Assembly (NCBI GenBank): GCA_016124315.1
Contig: WGNW01000005.1
Coordinates: 1 to 64,000 of the forward strand
DNA from: Alphaproteobacteria bacterium
GTDB taxonomy: Bacteria; Pseudomonadota; Alphaproteobacteria; SMXS01
DNA: 64,000 bases
Reading direction: 5' to 3'
The first letter of the stretch is position 1; every line of letters begins with the position of its first letter. Below are positions 56,722-64,000 of the stretch, one piece after another. The translations under genes and the position numbers were made by a program. The notes beneath the pieces are model-generated. The model had not been told where the DNA came from. It did no database searches and saw only the letters and a program-made list of their open reading frames with translations.

Positions 56722-58434
56722 ATGCCCCTTCGCGCCCTGCTGATCGGCCTTGTCGCCCTGCTGCCTCTCCACGCCTTCGCCGAAGGCCCGGCGAAACCGG
56801 AGGCGCGCGCCACCCACGAGATGGTCTCGGCGGCCAACCCCTACGCCACCGACGCGGGCATCGCCATCCTGCGCGAGGGCGGCTCGGCGGTGGACGCGGC
56901 GATCGCCATCCAGATGGTGCTGACCCTGGTGGAGCCCCAGTCGTCGGGCATCGGCGGCGGCGCCTTCATGCTGTACTACGACGGCGACACGGGGAAGATG
57001 ACCGCCTTCGACGGGCGCGAGACGGCGCCGGCCGCGGTGGACGAGACCCTGTTCCTGGGTCCCGAGGGCAAGCCGCGGCTGAAGTCGGAGGCCATTCCCG
57101 GCGGCCAGTCGGTGGGCGCGCCGGGCGTGGTGCGCATGCTCGAGCTGGCCCACAAGGCCCATGGCAAGCTGCCCTGGGCCGAGCTGATCCAGCCGGCCAT
57201 CAAGCTGGCGCGGGACGGCTTCGTGGTGTCGCCCCGGCTGCACTACCTGCTCTCGGTCGATCCGCACCTGAAGAAGTTCCCGGCCAGCGCCGCCTATTTC
57301 TACGACGACAAGGGCGAGCCGCTCGCCGTCGGCACGGTGCTGAAGAACCCGGCGCTCGCCCGCACCCTGGAGCAGGTCGCCCAGGACCCGGAGAGCTTCT
57401 ACACCGGCCGGATCGCCGACGACATCGCCCGCACGGTGCAGCAGGCGCCGATCAACCCGGGCAAGCTCACCGCCGCCGACATCGCCGGCTACCAGGCGCG
57501 GGCGCGCGAGCCGGTCTGCCCGGCGTTCCGGGTGTGGAAGGTCTGCGGCATGCCGCCGCCGTCGTCGGGCGGCGTGGCGGTCGGCCAGCTGCTGGGCATC
57601 CTGCAGGGCACCGGCATCAAGGACGACGCGCCGGAGAGCGCCAAGGCGGTCAACCTGTTCATCGAGGCCGAGCGGCTGGTCTACGCCGACCGGGCGACCT
57701 GGCTGGGCGACACCGATTTCGTCGACGCGCCGGTCGCCGGCCTGCTCGACCCGGACTACATCGCCCGCCGCCGCGCCCTGATCGAGCCCGGCAAGGTGAT
57801 GGCCGAGGCGCCGGCCGGTACGCCGCCGGGCGCGCCCCAGGCCTACCGCACGGTGACACCGTCGGAGATCCCGGCCACCAGCCACTTCTCCATCGTCGAC
57901 CGCTGGGGCGACACCCTGGCGATGACCACCAGCGTCGAGGCCGCCTTCGGCAGCCGGATGATGGTGGACGGCTTCATCCTCAACAACCAGCTCACCGACT
58001 TCAGCTTCGCTCCCACCGAGGACGGCCGGCCGGTGGCCAACCGGGTCGAGGCCGGCAAGCGGCCGCTCAGCTCCATGTCGCCCACCATCGTGCTCGACGC
58101 CCAGGGGCGGCCGGTGCTGGCGATCGGCTCGCCCGGCGGGCCGCTGATCATCAGCTTCGTCGCCAAGACCATCCTCGGCGTGCTCGACTGGAACCTCAGC
58201 CTGCAGAAGGCCATCGAGCTGTCCAACCTGGTCTACTACAACGACGCGCTGATCCTGGAGCGGGACGGCGCCGTGTGGGCCGACAAGGACGCGCTCGCCG
58301 CCATGGGCTACACCCTCAAGGAAGGCTCGATGGTGAGCGGCCTCTACGGCGTGATGATCCATTACGACGACGGCGGCCGCTGGCTGGAAGGCGGCGCCGA
58401 CCCGCGCCGCGAGGGCACCGTGGCCGGCGACTGA
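56722..58434 (+). CDS. ggt: Gamma-glutamyltransferase
   Basis: 570 residues. Signal peptide (about 1-21, LIGLVALLPLHAFA), so probably periplasmic. Family landmarks: ILREGGSAVDAAIAIQMVL, EPQSSGIGGGAFML, RETAP, and the nucleophile Thr386 in ATSHFSIVD, which starts the small subunit after self-cleavage; then LNNQLTDFS and SPGGPLIISF. Breaks the gamma-glutamyl bond of glutathione and related peptides. The glycine-rich SIGGGAF substrate loop is complete. Confidence 0.95.
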   Translation: MPLRALLIGLVALLPLHAFAEGPAKPEARATHEMVSAANPYATDAGIAILREGGSAVDAAIAIQMVLTLVEPQSSGIGGGAFMLYYDGDTGKMTAFDGRETAPAAVDETLFLGPEGKPRLKSEAIPGGQSVGAPGVVRMLELAHKAHGKLPWAELIQPAIKLARDGFVVSPRLHYLLSVDPHLKKFPASAAYFYDDKGEPLAVGTVLKNPALARTLEQVAQDPESFYTGRIADDIARTVQQAPINPGKLTAADIAGYQARAREPVCPAFRVWKVCGMPPPSSGGVAVGQLLGILQGTGIKDDAPESAKAVNLFIEAERLVYADRATWLGDTDFVDAPVAGLLDPDYIARRRALIEPGKVMAEAPAGTPPGAPQAYRTVTPSEIPATSHFSIVDRWGDTLAMTTSVEAAFGSRMMVDGFILNNQLTDFSFAPTEDGRPVANRVEAGKRPLSSMSPTIVLDAQGRPVLAIGSPGGPLIISFVAKTILGVLDWNLSLQKAIELSNLVYYNDALILERDGAVWADKDALAAMGYTLKEGSMVSGLYGVMIHYDDGGRWLEGGADPRREGTVAGD

Positions 58435-58451
58435 GGCCGGGTTCGCGGGCC

Positions 58452-58475
58452 GGCGGCGTTCGTCAGAGCGCCGCC
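58452..58475. terminator. Hairpin between ggt and parA-like gene
   Basis: GGCGGCG (58452-58458) and CGCCGCC (58469-58475) form a seven-pair stem with a ten-base loop, overlapping the stop of the ParA-like gene and lying 17 bases past the ggt stop. Terminator-like, without a T-tract. Confidence 0.4.
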
Positions 58476-59092
58476 AGCACCTCGTCGGCCAGGGCGCGGA
58501 TCTCGCCGGCGGCGACGCTCGACGGCTGGGCCTCGGTGACGCCGAGGCCGTCCAGCAGGCTGGCGGCGAAGGCCATGCGGTTGCCCAGGGACGTGACGGC
58601 CAGCGGCAGATTGTCCTTGGCCAGGCTCGCCCGCAGCTCGTCGGCCATCTTGCCCCGCGGCGGCACCCGGTTGAGCACCAGCAGCACCCGCGCCTTCTCC
58701 CGGTCGGCCATCTGCAGGGTGGTGCGCATCGCCCACAGGTCCATCGGGCTGAGCTGCACCGGCACGATCACCAGGTCGGCCTCGCGGATGGCGAGGCGCG
58801 CGGCGGTCTCCGCGTGGGGCGGGCTGTCGATGATGATGACGTCGGCCGCGGCGCGCGCCCGGGCGATCTCGCTCGACGCCTTCCAGCCCTCGAAGCTGGA
58901 GAAGCTGAGGCCGTCGGCCTTGCCGGCCTGCTTGCGCATCTCGAACCAGGCGGTCAGGCTCTTCTGGGGGTCGACGTCGAAGAGTGCGACCTTGCGGCCC
59001 ATGCCGGCGAGGGCGACGCCGAGATGGGCGGCGAGGGTGGTCTTGCCGGCGCCGCCCTTCTGCTGGGCCACGGCGATGGTCTTGGCGGGCAT
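58463..59092 (-). CDS. ParA/MinD-family ATPase, orphan
   Basis: 209 residues. Deviant Walker A QQKGGAGKTTLAAHLG, then VALFDVDPQKSLTAW, DVIIIDSPPHAETAA and VIVPVQLSPMDLWAM identify a ParA-type ATPase that dimerises on DNA or membrane. There is no parB gene adjacent, so it is likely an orphan used for positioning a protein cluster rather than chromosome partition. Converges on ggt and is followed upstream by the sensor kinase on the same strand. Confidence 0.9.
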   Translation of the reverse strand: MPAKTIAVAQQKGGAGKTTLAAHLGVALAGMGRKVALFDVDPQKSLTAWFEMRKQAGKADGLSFSSFEGWKASSEIARARAAADVIIIDSPPHAETAARLAIREADLVIVPVQLSPMDLWAMRTTLQMADREKARVLLVLNRVPPRGKMADELRASLAKDNLPLAVTSLGNRMAFAASLLDGLGVTEAQPSSVAAGEIRALADEVLAAL

Positions 59093-59169
59093 GGAATCCC
59101 CTGTGACACGATGACGACCCGTGATCCTAGATCACCCTATGTTGCAATGCAACATGGCGGCGGAGCCGG

Positions 59170-60567
59170 TCAACCGGCCGCATGGCGCAGGGACGCCGCA
59201 GACTTGGGCAGGTGCAGTCGGAAGACGGTGCCACCCGGGTCGGACTTCACCAGCCGGACCTCGCCGCCATGGGCTTGGAGGATTTCGCGCACGTTCACCA
59301 GCCCCAGCCCGGCGCCGCGCTCGTGCGTGGTGCCCTTGAACGGCTTGAACAGGTTCTCGCGGGCATGCTCGGGCAGGCCCGGCCCGGTGTCGGCCACCTC
59401 GATCACGCTTTCCGAACCATTGTCCCGGGCGCTGACGACGATTTCTCCGAAGTTCCCGCCGATCGCCTCGACGGCGTTGCGGAACAGGTTCTGCAGCGCG
59501 CGGAACAGGTGCTCGGGATCGGCCTCCACCTCGAAGCCCGGATCGACGTGGTTGAGGAACATGGGGCTCGTCTCGTCGGACAGGCCGAGGCCCTGCCCGG
59601 CCTCTTCCACGACGGGTCGGAGCTCGAACGGGATCACCCGCGGGCGCATCTCCCGCGGCCGGCCGAAGCGCAGCGTGTCCGAGCAGATGCCGATTGCCCG
59701 GTCGATTGCCCGGATCAGCGTGGTGGAGATGGTGCGCACGCCCGGATCGTCGCTCTCGGACAGCCGGTTGGACACCAGACGCGCCGTCGCCAGGATGTTG
59801 CGCAGGTCGTGGTTCACCTTGGCGACCGCCTCGCCCAGGCTGGCGAGGCCGGCCCGCTGGGCGAGCGCGATACGGACCTGGTCCTCCAGATCGCGGAGCA
59901 CCCTCTGGAGGGTGCCGATCTCGTCGCGCCGGTCGCTCTCGGGAAATACCCGGCGGGGATCATCCGGCGCGGCGGCGAAACGCTCCATGTTGGCGGCGAT
60001 GTCCTTCATCGGCCGGACGAACAGCTGGAACAGGCTGACATAGATCAGCGCCGCGGTGATCAGCGAGATGACGAGCGAGACCAGCAGCAGGTAGCCGGCG
60101 TGCATCACCAGGGCATGCCGAAGCGGCTCCTCGTCCATGAGCAGCGCAATGGAGCGGCCGCCGTCCATGTGGGGCGCGCCCGAGAGCACGACGAGGCCCT
60201 GGCTCCCGAACAGCAGCGTGCGCCAGGCGTCGGCCGTCTTTCGCCAGGCCGGATCATGCTGCAGGTCGTAGACGTCGTGCGCCCGGGACGGGTCGAAGCG
60301 CCCCATGGTCAGCACGCGACCGTCCACGCGGCGCAGCTCCACGCCCACCGCCATGGCGTTGCGCAGCAGTTCGGCCTCAAGGGCCGGGTTCAGCCTGCCG
60401 CCGGACGACGCCTCCAGCGACAGGCTGGCGATCTGCGCGTCCCACAGCCGCTCGGCAACCCACTCCTGGCGGAACTGGGGCACCGCCATCACGAGGATGA
60501 GGACCTCTGCGAACATCACGAACAGGACGGTCAGCACCAGAAGCCGTGCCGACAGGCTGCGTATCAT
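59170..60567 (-). CDS. Membrane sensor histidine kinase
   Basis: 465 residues. Two membrane helices (about 8-30 and 155-180) bracket a periplasmic sensor domain, then HAMP-like linker (LFVRPMKDIAANMERF), coiled coil, H-box KVNHDLRNILATARLVS with His253, N-box LFRNAVEAIGG and G-boxes DTGPGLP and GAGLGLVN. HDLRN is typical of alphaproteobacterial kinases of the HPK4-like type. No response regulator gene nearby. Diverges from the rpmH promoter. Confidence 0.92.
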   Translation of the reverse strand: MIRSLSARLLVLTVLFVMFAEVLILVMAVPQFRQEWVAERLWDAQIASLSLEASSGGRLNPALEAELLRNAMAVGVELRRVDGRVLTMGRFDPSRAHDVYDLQHDPAWRKTADAWRTLLFGSQGLVVLSGAPHMDGGRSIALLMDEEPLRHALVMHAGYLLLVSLVISLITAALIYVSLFQLFVRPMKDIAANMERFAAAPDDPRRVFPESDRRDEIGTLQRVLRDLEDQVRIALAQRAGLASLGEAVAKVNHDLRNILATARLVSNRLSESDDPGVRTISTTLIRAIDRAIGICSDTLRFGRPREMRPRVIPFELRPVVEEAGQGLGLSDETSPMFLNHVDPGFEVEADPEHLFRALQNLFRNAVEAIGGNFGEIVVSARDNGSESVIEVADTGPGLPEHARENLFKPFKGTTHERGAGLGLVNVREILQAHGGEVRLVKSDPGGTVFRLHLPKSAASLRHAAG

Positions 60568-60701
60568 GCAAGCTCCAGATGCTTGTCGATGCGGACAACA
60601 GGGTTACAGGATAGCAGAACTCGGCGATAGCAGTGCAATTGCATTGGAGCAGCGCCGTTCCGGTAGCCGCGGGATGCGGGGAGAGCGGCCGGGCTGGCGA
60701 A

Positions 60702-60730
60702 TTGACTTGCCTCCGACCAGCAATTATACA
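60702..60730 (+). promoter_or_regulatory. Sigma-70-type promoter for rpmH
   Basis: TTGACT at 60702-60707 and TATACA at 60725-60730, separated by 17 bases, 41 bases before the rpmH start. This is the clearest vegetative promoter in the window and fits a strong ribosomal-protein transcript. Confidence 0.75.
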
Positions 60731-60771
60731 GCGGCCTTCGAGTCCGGCAGCGGCCGACGAACGGAGATGAC

Positions 60772-60906
60772 ATGAAACGCACCTACCAACCTTCAAAGCT
60801 GGTCCGCGCGCGCCGGCACGGCTTCCGCGCCCGCAGCGCCACCGTCGGCGGACGCCTTGTCCTGAAGGCGCGTCGCGCCCGGGGACGCAAGCGGCTTTCC
60901 GCTTGA
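60772..60906 (+). CDS. rpmH: Ribosomal protein L34 (bL34)
   Basis: 44 residues, [18 protein letters not shown] ... [10 protein letters not shown], a complete L34 of the 50S subunit. GGAGA lies just upstream of the ATG. First gene of the conserved rpmH-rnpA-yidD-yidC-engB operon. Typical of the alphaproteobacterial order and downstream of a clear promoter. Confidence 0.98.
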   Translation: MKRTYQPSKLVRARRHGFRARSATVGGRLVLKARRARGRKRLSA

Positions 60907-60940
60907 TCCGCCTGGCCGGCCGCCGGCCGGCCCTGTCGGA

Positions 60941-61318
60941 ATGGAGGATCAGCGCACCGAGATCGCCACGCCCGGCCGCCTGCGGCGGCGCGGCGAGTTT
61001 TTGCGCGTGGCGCGGGGCGCCAAATGGGTCACGCCGGGCCTGATCCTGCAGGCGGCACGCCGGCCCGACGCGGGCCCGGCCGACGCGCCGCGGCTCGGCT
61101 TCACCGCCAGCCGCAAGGTGGGCGGCGCGGTGGAGCGCAATCGCGTCAAGCGGCGGTTGCGCGAGGCGGCGCGTGTGATCATGCCTGATCGTGCCCGAGC
61201 GGCTATTGATTATGTGCTCATTGGCAGGCATACAACGCTCACCCGGCCGTGGCCCAAGCTGCTTCTTGACCTCGAAACCGCGCTGAGACGCATCAGGATC
61301 GACGAGCCCGCACCATGA
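60941..61318 (+). CDS. rnpA: Ribonuclease P protein component
   Basis: 125 residues. The RNR signature [13 protein letters not shown] and the N-terminal [16 protein letters not shown] identify RnpA, the protein cofactor of the tRNA 5'-processing ribozyme. 34 bases after rpmH. Its TGA overlaps the yidD ATG (ATGA). Confidence 0.96.
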   Translation: MEDQRTEIATPGRLRRRGEFLRVARGAKWVTPGLILQAARRPDAGPADAPRLGFTASRKVGGAVERNRVKRRLREAARVIMPDRARAAIDYVLIGRHTTLTRPWPKLLLDLETALRRIRIDEPAP

Positions 61319-61596
61319 GAACGGTCCTCTCCATGCTACTGGCGCTGCCGATCCGGTTCTATCGCTACCTGATCTCTCCGATGCTGCCGCCCTCCTGCCG
61401 CTTCACGCCGACCTGCTCGGAATACGCCCTGGAGGCGCTGCGGCTGCACGGACCGTTCCGCGGCCTGTGACTCACCCTCCGGCGGCTGGCGCGCTGTCAT
61501 CCCTGGGGCGGCTGTGGCCATGATCCCGTTCCGCCGGCCGGCGCCGAGACCGGCTGCGGCCTTCGTCCCGGGCCAAACAGGAGCCAGCCCCGCTGA
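61315..61596 (+). pseudogene. yidD: YidD membrane-insertion factor, premature stop
   Basis: The frame opens [20 protein letters not shown] and keeps YidD landmarks [20 protein letters not shown], then hits TGA at 61468-61470 where the family has tryptophan (GLW). Beyond it the same frame reads [21 protein letters not shown], the conserved YidD end, to a stop at 61594-61596. So one TGG-to-TGA change truncates a 93-residue protein to 51. Flanking overlaps with rnpA and yidC are intact, suggesting a very recent mutation or a sequencing error. YidD aids YidC-dependent insertion but is not essential in E. coli. Confidence 0.9.
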
Positions 61597-63368
61597 TGCA
61601 TTCCGAAGACACCCGCAACCTCGTCATCGCCATCGCGATCATCATCGCCATGTATCTGGGGTACCAGATCTTTCTGGTTGGTCACGTGAAGCCCCAGCCG
61701 GACCTGCGCACCAAGCAGAACATCGAATCGAGCGAGGAGGCCGCCAAACCCCAGGGCTCGGTCCAGGGCGCGGCTGTGCCGACTCCCATGGAAGCGGCCT
61801 CCACCGTCGAGGCGCGCGGCACCGTGCTGCAGCGCTCGCCGCGCATTGCAGTCCGGGCACCGCGGCTGAGGGGGTCGCTCAGGGTGGAGGGCGGCCGGCT
61901 CGACGACCTCACCCTGGTCGGCTACCGGCAGACCGTCGACAAGGATTCGCCCGACGTGGTGCTGCTCTCGCCCAACGGCACCGAGGAGCCCTACTACGTG
62001 GATTTCGGCTGGCAGCCGTCGCGGGGCTCGACGATCCCGGTGCCCGGCGCGGATACGCCGTGGCAGACCGACTCCAAGGTGCTCGCGCCCGACCAGCCGG
62101 TGACGCTGACCTGGGACAACGGCCAGGGGCTGATCTTCACCCGCACCTATTCCATCGACCGCAACTACATGATCACCGTGGTCGACACGGTGAAGAACAC
62201 CGGCACCGCCGCGGTGTCGCTGGCGCCGCAGAGCTCGATCAACCGCATCGGCGTGCCGGAGACCAAGCATTCCGCCATCATCCACGAGGGCATGGTGGGC
62301 GTCTTCGGCAAGAGCCTGGAGCATGTCAGCTACAAGGACATGAAGAAGAAGTGGGCCGACCAGCAAAGCACGGCCGATGCCGGCAAGCCGGTCGTGACCC
62401 ACCAGAGCACCGGCGGCTGGCTGGGAATCACCGACAAGTACTGGCTGGTGGCGGTGGCGCCCAAACAGGACGAGCTCTTCTACGGCGGCTTCGACTACAG
62501 CCGCTCCAACGGCCGGGACGTCTACCGCAGCACCTATGCCGGGCCGATCGAGACGGTCGAGCCCGGCGGAACGGTCCGCACCGAGAAGCACCTGTTCGCC
62601 GGCGCCAAGGAAACCAAGCTGATCGACTCCTACGAGGACGAGTACGGCATCGTCAATTTCGACCGGGCGATCGACTGGGGCTGGTTCTACTTCCTGGCCC
62701 GGCCGGTGTTCTGGCTGCTGGAGCACATCAAGGCGCTGGTGGGCAATTTCGGCCTCGCCATCCTGGCGATCACCGTGCTGTTCAAGCTGGCGTTCTTCAC
62801 CCTCGCCAACAAGTCCTACGTGGCGATGGGCAAGATGCGCAAGCTCACGCCCAAGCTCACCGCCCTGCGCGAGCGCTACAAGGACGACCCGGTCAAGCAG
62901 CGCGAAGAGATGATGAAGCTGTACCAGACCGAGAAGGTGAACCCGATCAGCGGGTGCCTTCCCATGCTGGTGCAGATTCCGGTGTTCATCGCCCTCTACC
63001 AGGTGCTGATGGTCTCCATCGAGATGCGCCACGCGCCGTTCTACGGCTGGGTGAAGGACCTGTCGGGCCCAGACCCGCTGCTGGTGACCAACCTGTTCGG
63101 GCTGATCCCCTGGCATCCGCCGGGCTTCCTCGCCATCGGCCTGTGGTCGCTGATCATGGGCGTCACCATGTACGTGCAGCAGCAGCTCAACCCGCCGCCG
63201 CCCGACCCGGTGCAGGCCAAGGTGTTCCGCTTCCTGCCGCTGGTCTTCGTGTTCCTGTTCGCCACCTTCCCGGTCGGCCTGGTGATCTACTGGACCTGGA
63301 ACAACCTGCTCACCATCTGCCAGCAATGGGTGATCATGAAGCGGCACGGCGCCTTCAGCCAGACGTGA
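61596..63368 (+). CDS. yidC: Membrane protein insertase YidC
   Basis: 590 residues, full length. N-terminal anchor (about 8-28), large periplasmic domain (about 60-350), and the conserved insertase core with FKLAFFTLANKSYVAMGKM, MKLYQTEKVNPISGCLPML and a C-terminal YWTWNNLLTICQQWVIMK. Inserts and folds inner-membrane proteins alone or with SecYEG. Start ATG 61596 overlaps the yidD stop by one base. Confidence 0.97.
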   Translation: MHSEDTRNLVIAIAIIIAMYLGYQIFLVGHVKPQPDLRTKQNIESSEEAAKPQGSVQGAAVPTPMEAASTVEARGTVLQRSPRIAVRAPRLRGSLRVEGGRLDDLTLVGYRQTVDKDSPDVVLLSPNGTEEPYYVDFGWQPSRGSTIPVPGADTPWQTDSKVLAPDQPVTLTWDNGQGLIFTRTYSIDRNYMITVVDTVKNTGTAAVSLAPQSSINRIGVPETKHSAIIHEGMVGVFGKSLEHVSYKDMKKKWADQQSTADAGKPVVTHQSTGGWLGITDKYWLVAVAPKQDELFYGGFDYSRSNGRDVYRSTYAGPIETVEPGGTVRTEKHLFAGAKETKLIDSYEDEYGIVNFDRAIDWGWFYFLARPVFWLLEHIKALVGNFGLAILAITVLFKLAFFTLANKSYVAMGKMRKLTPKLTALRERYKDDPVKQREEMMKLYQTEKVNPISGCLPMLVQIPVFIALYQVLMVSIEMRHAPFYGWVKDLSGPDPLLVTNLFGLIPWHPPGFLAIGLWSLIMGVTMYVQQQLNPPPPDPVQAKVFRFLPLVFVFLFATFPVGLVIYWTWNNLLTICQQWVIMKRHGAFSQT

Positions 63369-64000
63369 GCGAGGGCGGGCCCAGCGACACGGACGACGCC
63401 GCCCTCGAGCGGGGACGGACCTTCTTTGCCCAGGAATGCCGGTTCATGCTGGGCGTCGCCGGCCTGGGCCAGCTGCCCGAGGCCGGCCCGGTGGAGATCG
63501 CCTTTGCCGGCCGCTCCAACGTGGGCAAGTCCAGCCTGCTCAACGCGCTCACCGGCCGCCGCGACCTGGCGCGCACCTCCAACACGCCGGGCCGCACCCA
63601 GCAGCTCAACTACTTCGTCATCGAGCATCCGCGGCTCGGCACGCTGCGGCTGGTCGACCTGCCGGGCTACGGCTACGCCAAGGTGCCGAAGGCCCAGGTG
63701 GCGGCCTGGACCCGGCTGCTCACCGCGTTCCTGCGCGGCCGGCCGAGCCTGCGCCGCGCCATGCTGCTGATCGACGGCCGCCACGGCATCCTGGCCGCCG
63801 ACAGGGAGATCATGACCATGCTCGACGAGGCGGCCGTGTCCTACCAGGTGGTGCTGACCAAGATGGACAAGGTGAAGGCCGGCGAGCGCGACCGCCTGCT
63901 GGCGCGCACCGAGCAGGAGCTGCGTACCCACGTCGCCGCATTCCCGGAGATGGCGGTCACCAGCAGCGAGACCGGCGAGGGGATCGCCGAGCTGCGCGCG
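63365..64000 (+). CDS. engB: Ribosome-biogenesis GTPase EngB (YihA/YsxC), cut by window
   Basis: The first 212 codons, from GTG 63365 overlapping the yidC stop by four bases (GTGA). GTPase motifs are clear: G1 GRSNVGKSSL, G2 region TSNTPGRTQQLNYF, G3 DLPGYGYA and G4 TKMDK, G5-like TSSETGEG. Needed for 50S subunit assembly in characterised relatives. Only the last few residues should lie beyond the window edge. Confidence 0.95.
   Translation, partial: MSEGGPSDTDDAALERGRTFFAQECRFMLGVAGLGQLPEAGPVEIAFAGRSNVGKSSLLNALTGRRDLARTSNTPGRTQQLNYFVIEHPRLGTLRLVDLPGYGYAKVPKAQVAAWTRLLTAFLRGRPSLRRAMLLIDGRHGILAADREIMTMLDEAAVSYQVVLTKMDKVKAGERDRLLARTEQELRTHVAAFPEMAVTSSETGEGIAELRA

Noticed and set aside
61315..61596. 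TGA read as tryptophan or selenocysteine in yidD
   Set aside because: TGA ends many genes in this window, the family has tryptophan there, and no selenocysteine hairpin was noticed; a nonsense change or base error is simpler.

Overview
The window is chromosomal DNA from a GC-rich alphaproteobacterium, probably of a Rhodospirillales-like lineage. The evidence is the gene order rpmH-rnpA-yidD-yidC-engB, an HWE-type histidine kinase, two LexA boxes of the alphaproteobacterial GTTC-N7-GTTC type, and the ligase-associated repair set (ATP-dependent ligase, exonuclease, Lhr-like helicase, PdeM). About 57 protein genes and one tRNA-Arg gene are supported. Two genes are broken: a luxR-type regulator and yidD. 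I saw no insertion sequence, prophage or CRISPR array.

Layout. 1-10.3 kb: 5' part of gltB, a P450, a SirB1-like protein, two VOC proteins (one with its middle missing), an HWE kinase, a zinc alcohol dehydrogenase and a BrkB membrane protein. 10.4-15.7 kb: an RND efflux pump with its adaptor, a small metallopeptidase and a Kazal-type lipoprotein. 15.8-22.4 kb: DNA repair. Exonuclease and ligase read leftward behind a higB-higA toxin-antitoxin pair; helicase and pdeM read rightward. A 113-base region with a LexA box separates the two arms. 22.4-29.6 kb: a truncated haemoglobin, a giant autotransporter and, upstream of it, a LuxR-type regulator frameshifted in a GC dinucleotide run. 29.7-38.1 kb: AsmA, a second P450, OsmC, an orphan B12-type radical SAM enzyme and catabolism-type oxidoreductases (LLM, SnoaL, SDR). 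38.1-43.6 kb: CHAD protein, a second OsmC, an AAA ATPase with its own LexA box, CorA and MscS. 43.8-51.3 kb: amidohydrolase plus quinone-oxidoreductase-like pair, methyltransferase, membrane proteins, Crp/Fnr regulator and TrkH. 51.3-53.8 kb: a MarR-ClC block with less GC-biased codons, probably acquired. 53.8-60.6 kb: NTF2-like protein, tRNA-Arg, lipoprotein, two self-processing hydrolases, ParA-like ATPase and a sensor kinase. 60.7-64 kb: ribosomal/membrane-insertion operon, cut by the window end in engB.

How the parts fit. The clearest joint function is the repair locus, where an SOS-type site lies between two halves of one repair pathway and a toxin-antitoxin pair is the first element of one half. 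A second SOS-type site places an uncharacterised AAA ATPase under probable damage control. The regulator/autotransporter pair, with a slippage-prone tract in the regulator and a palindrome in front of the autotransporter, looks like a switchable surface-protein module. Convergent genes are often separated by hairpins that overlap their stop codons. All calls come from reading the sequence; no database search was run.
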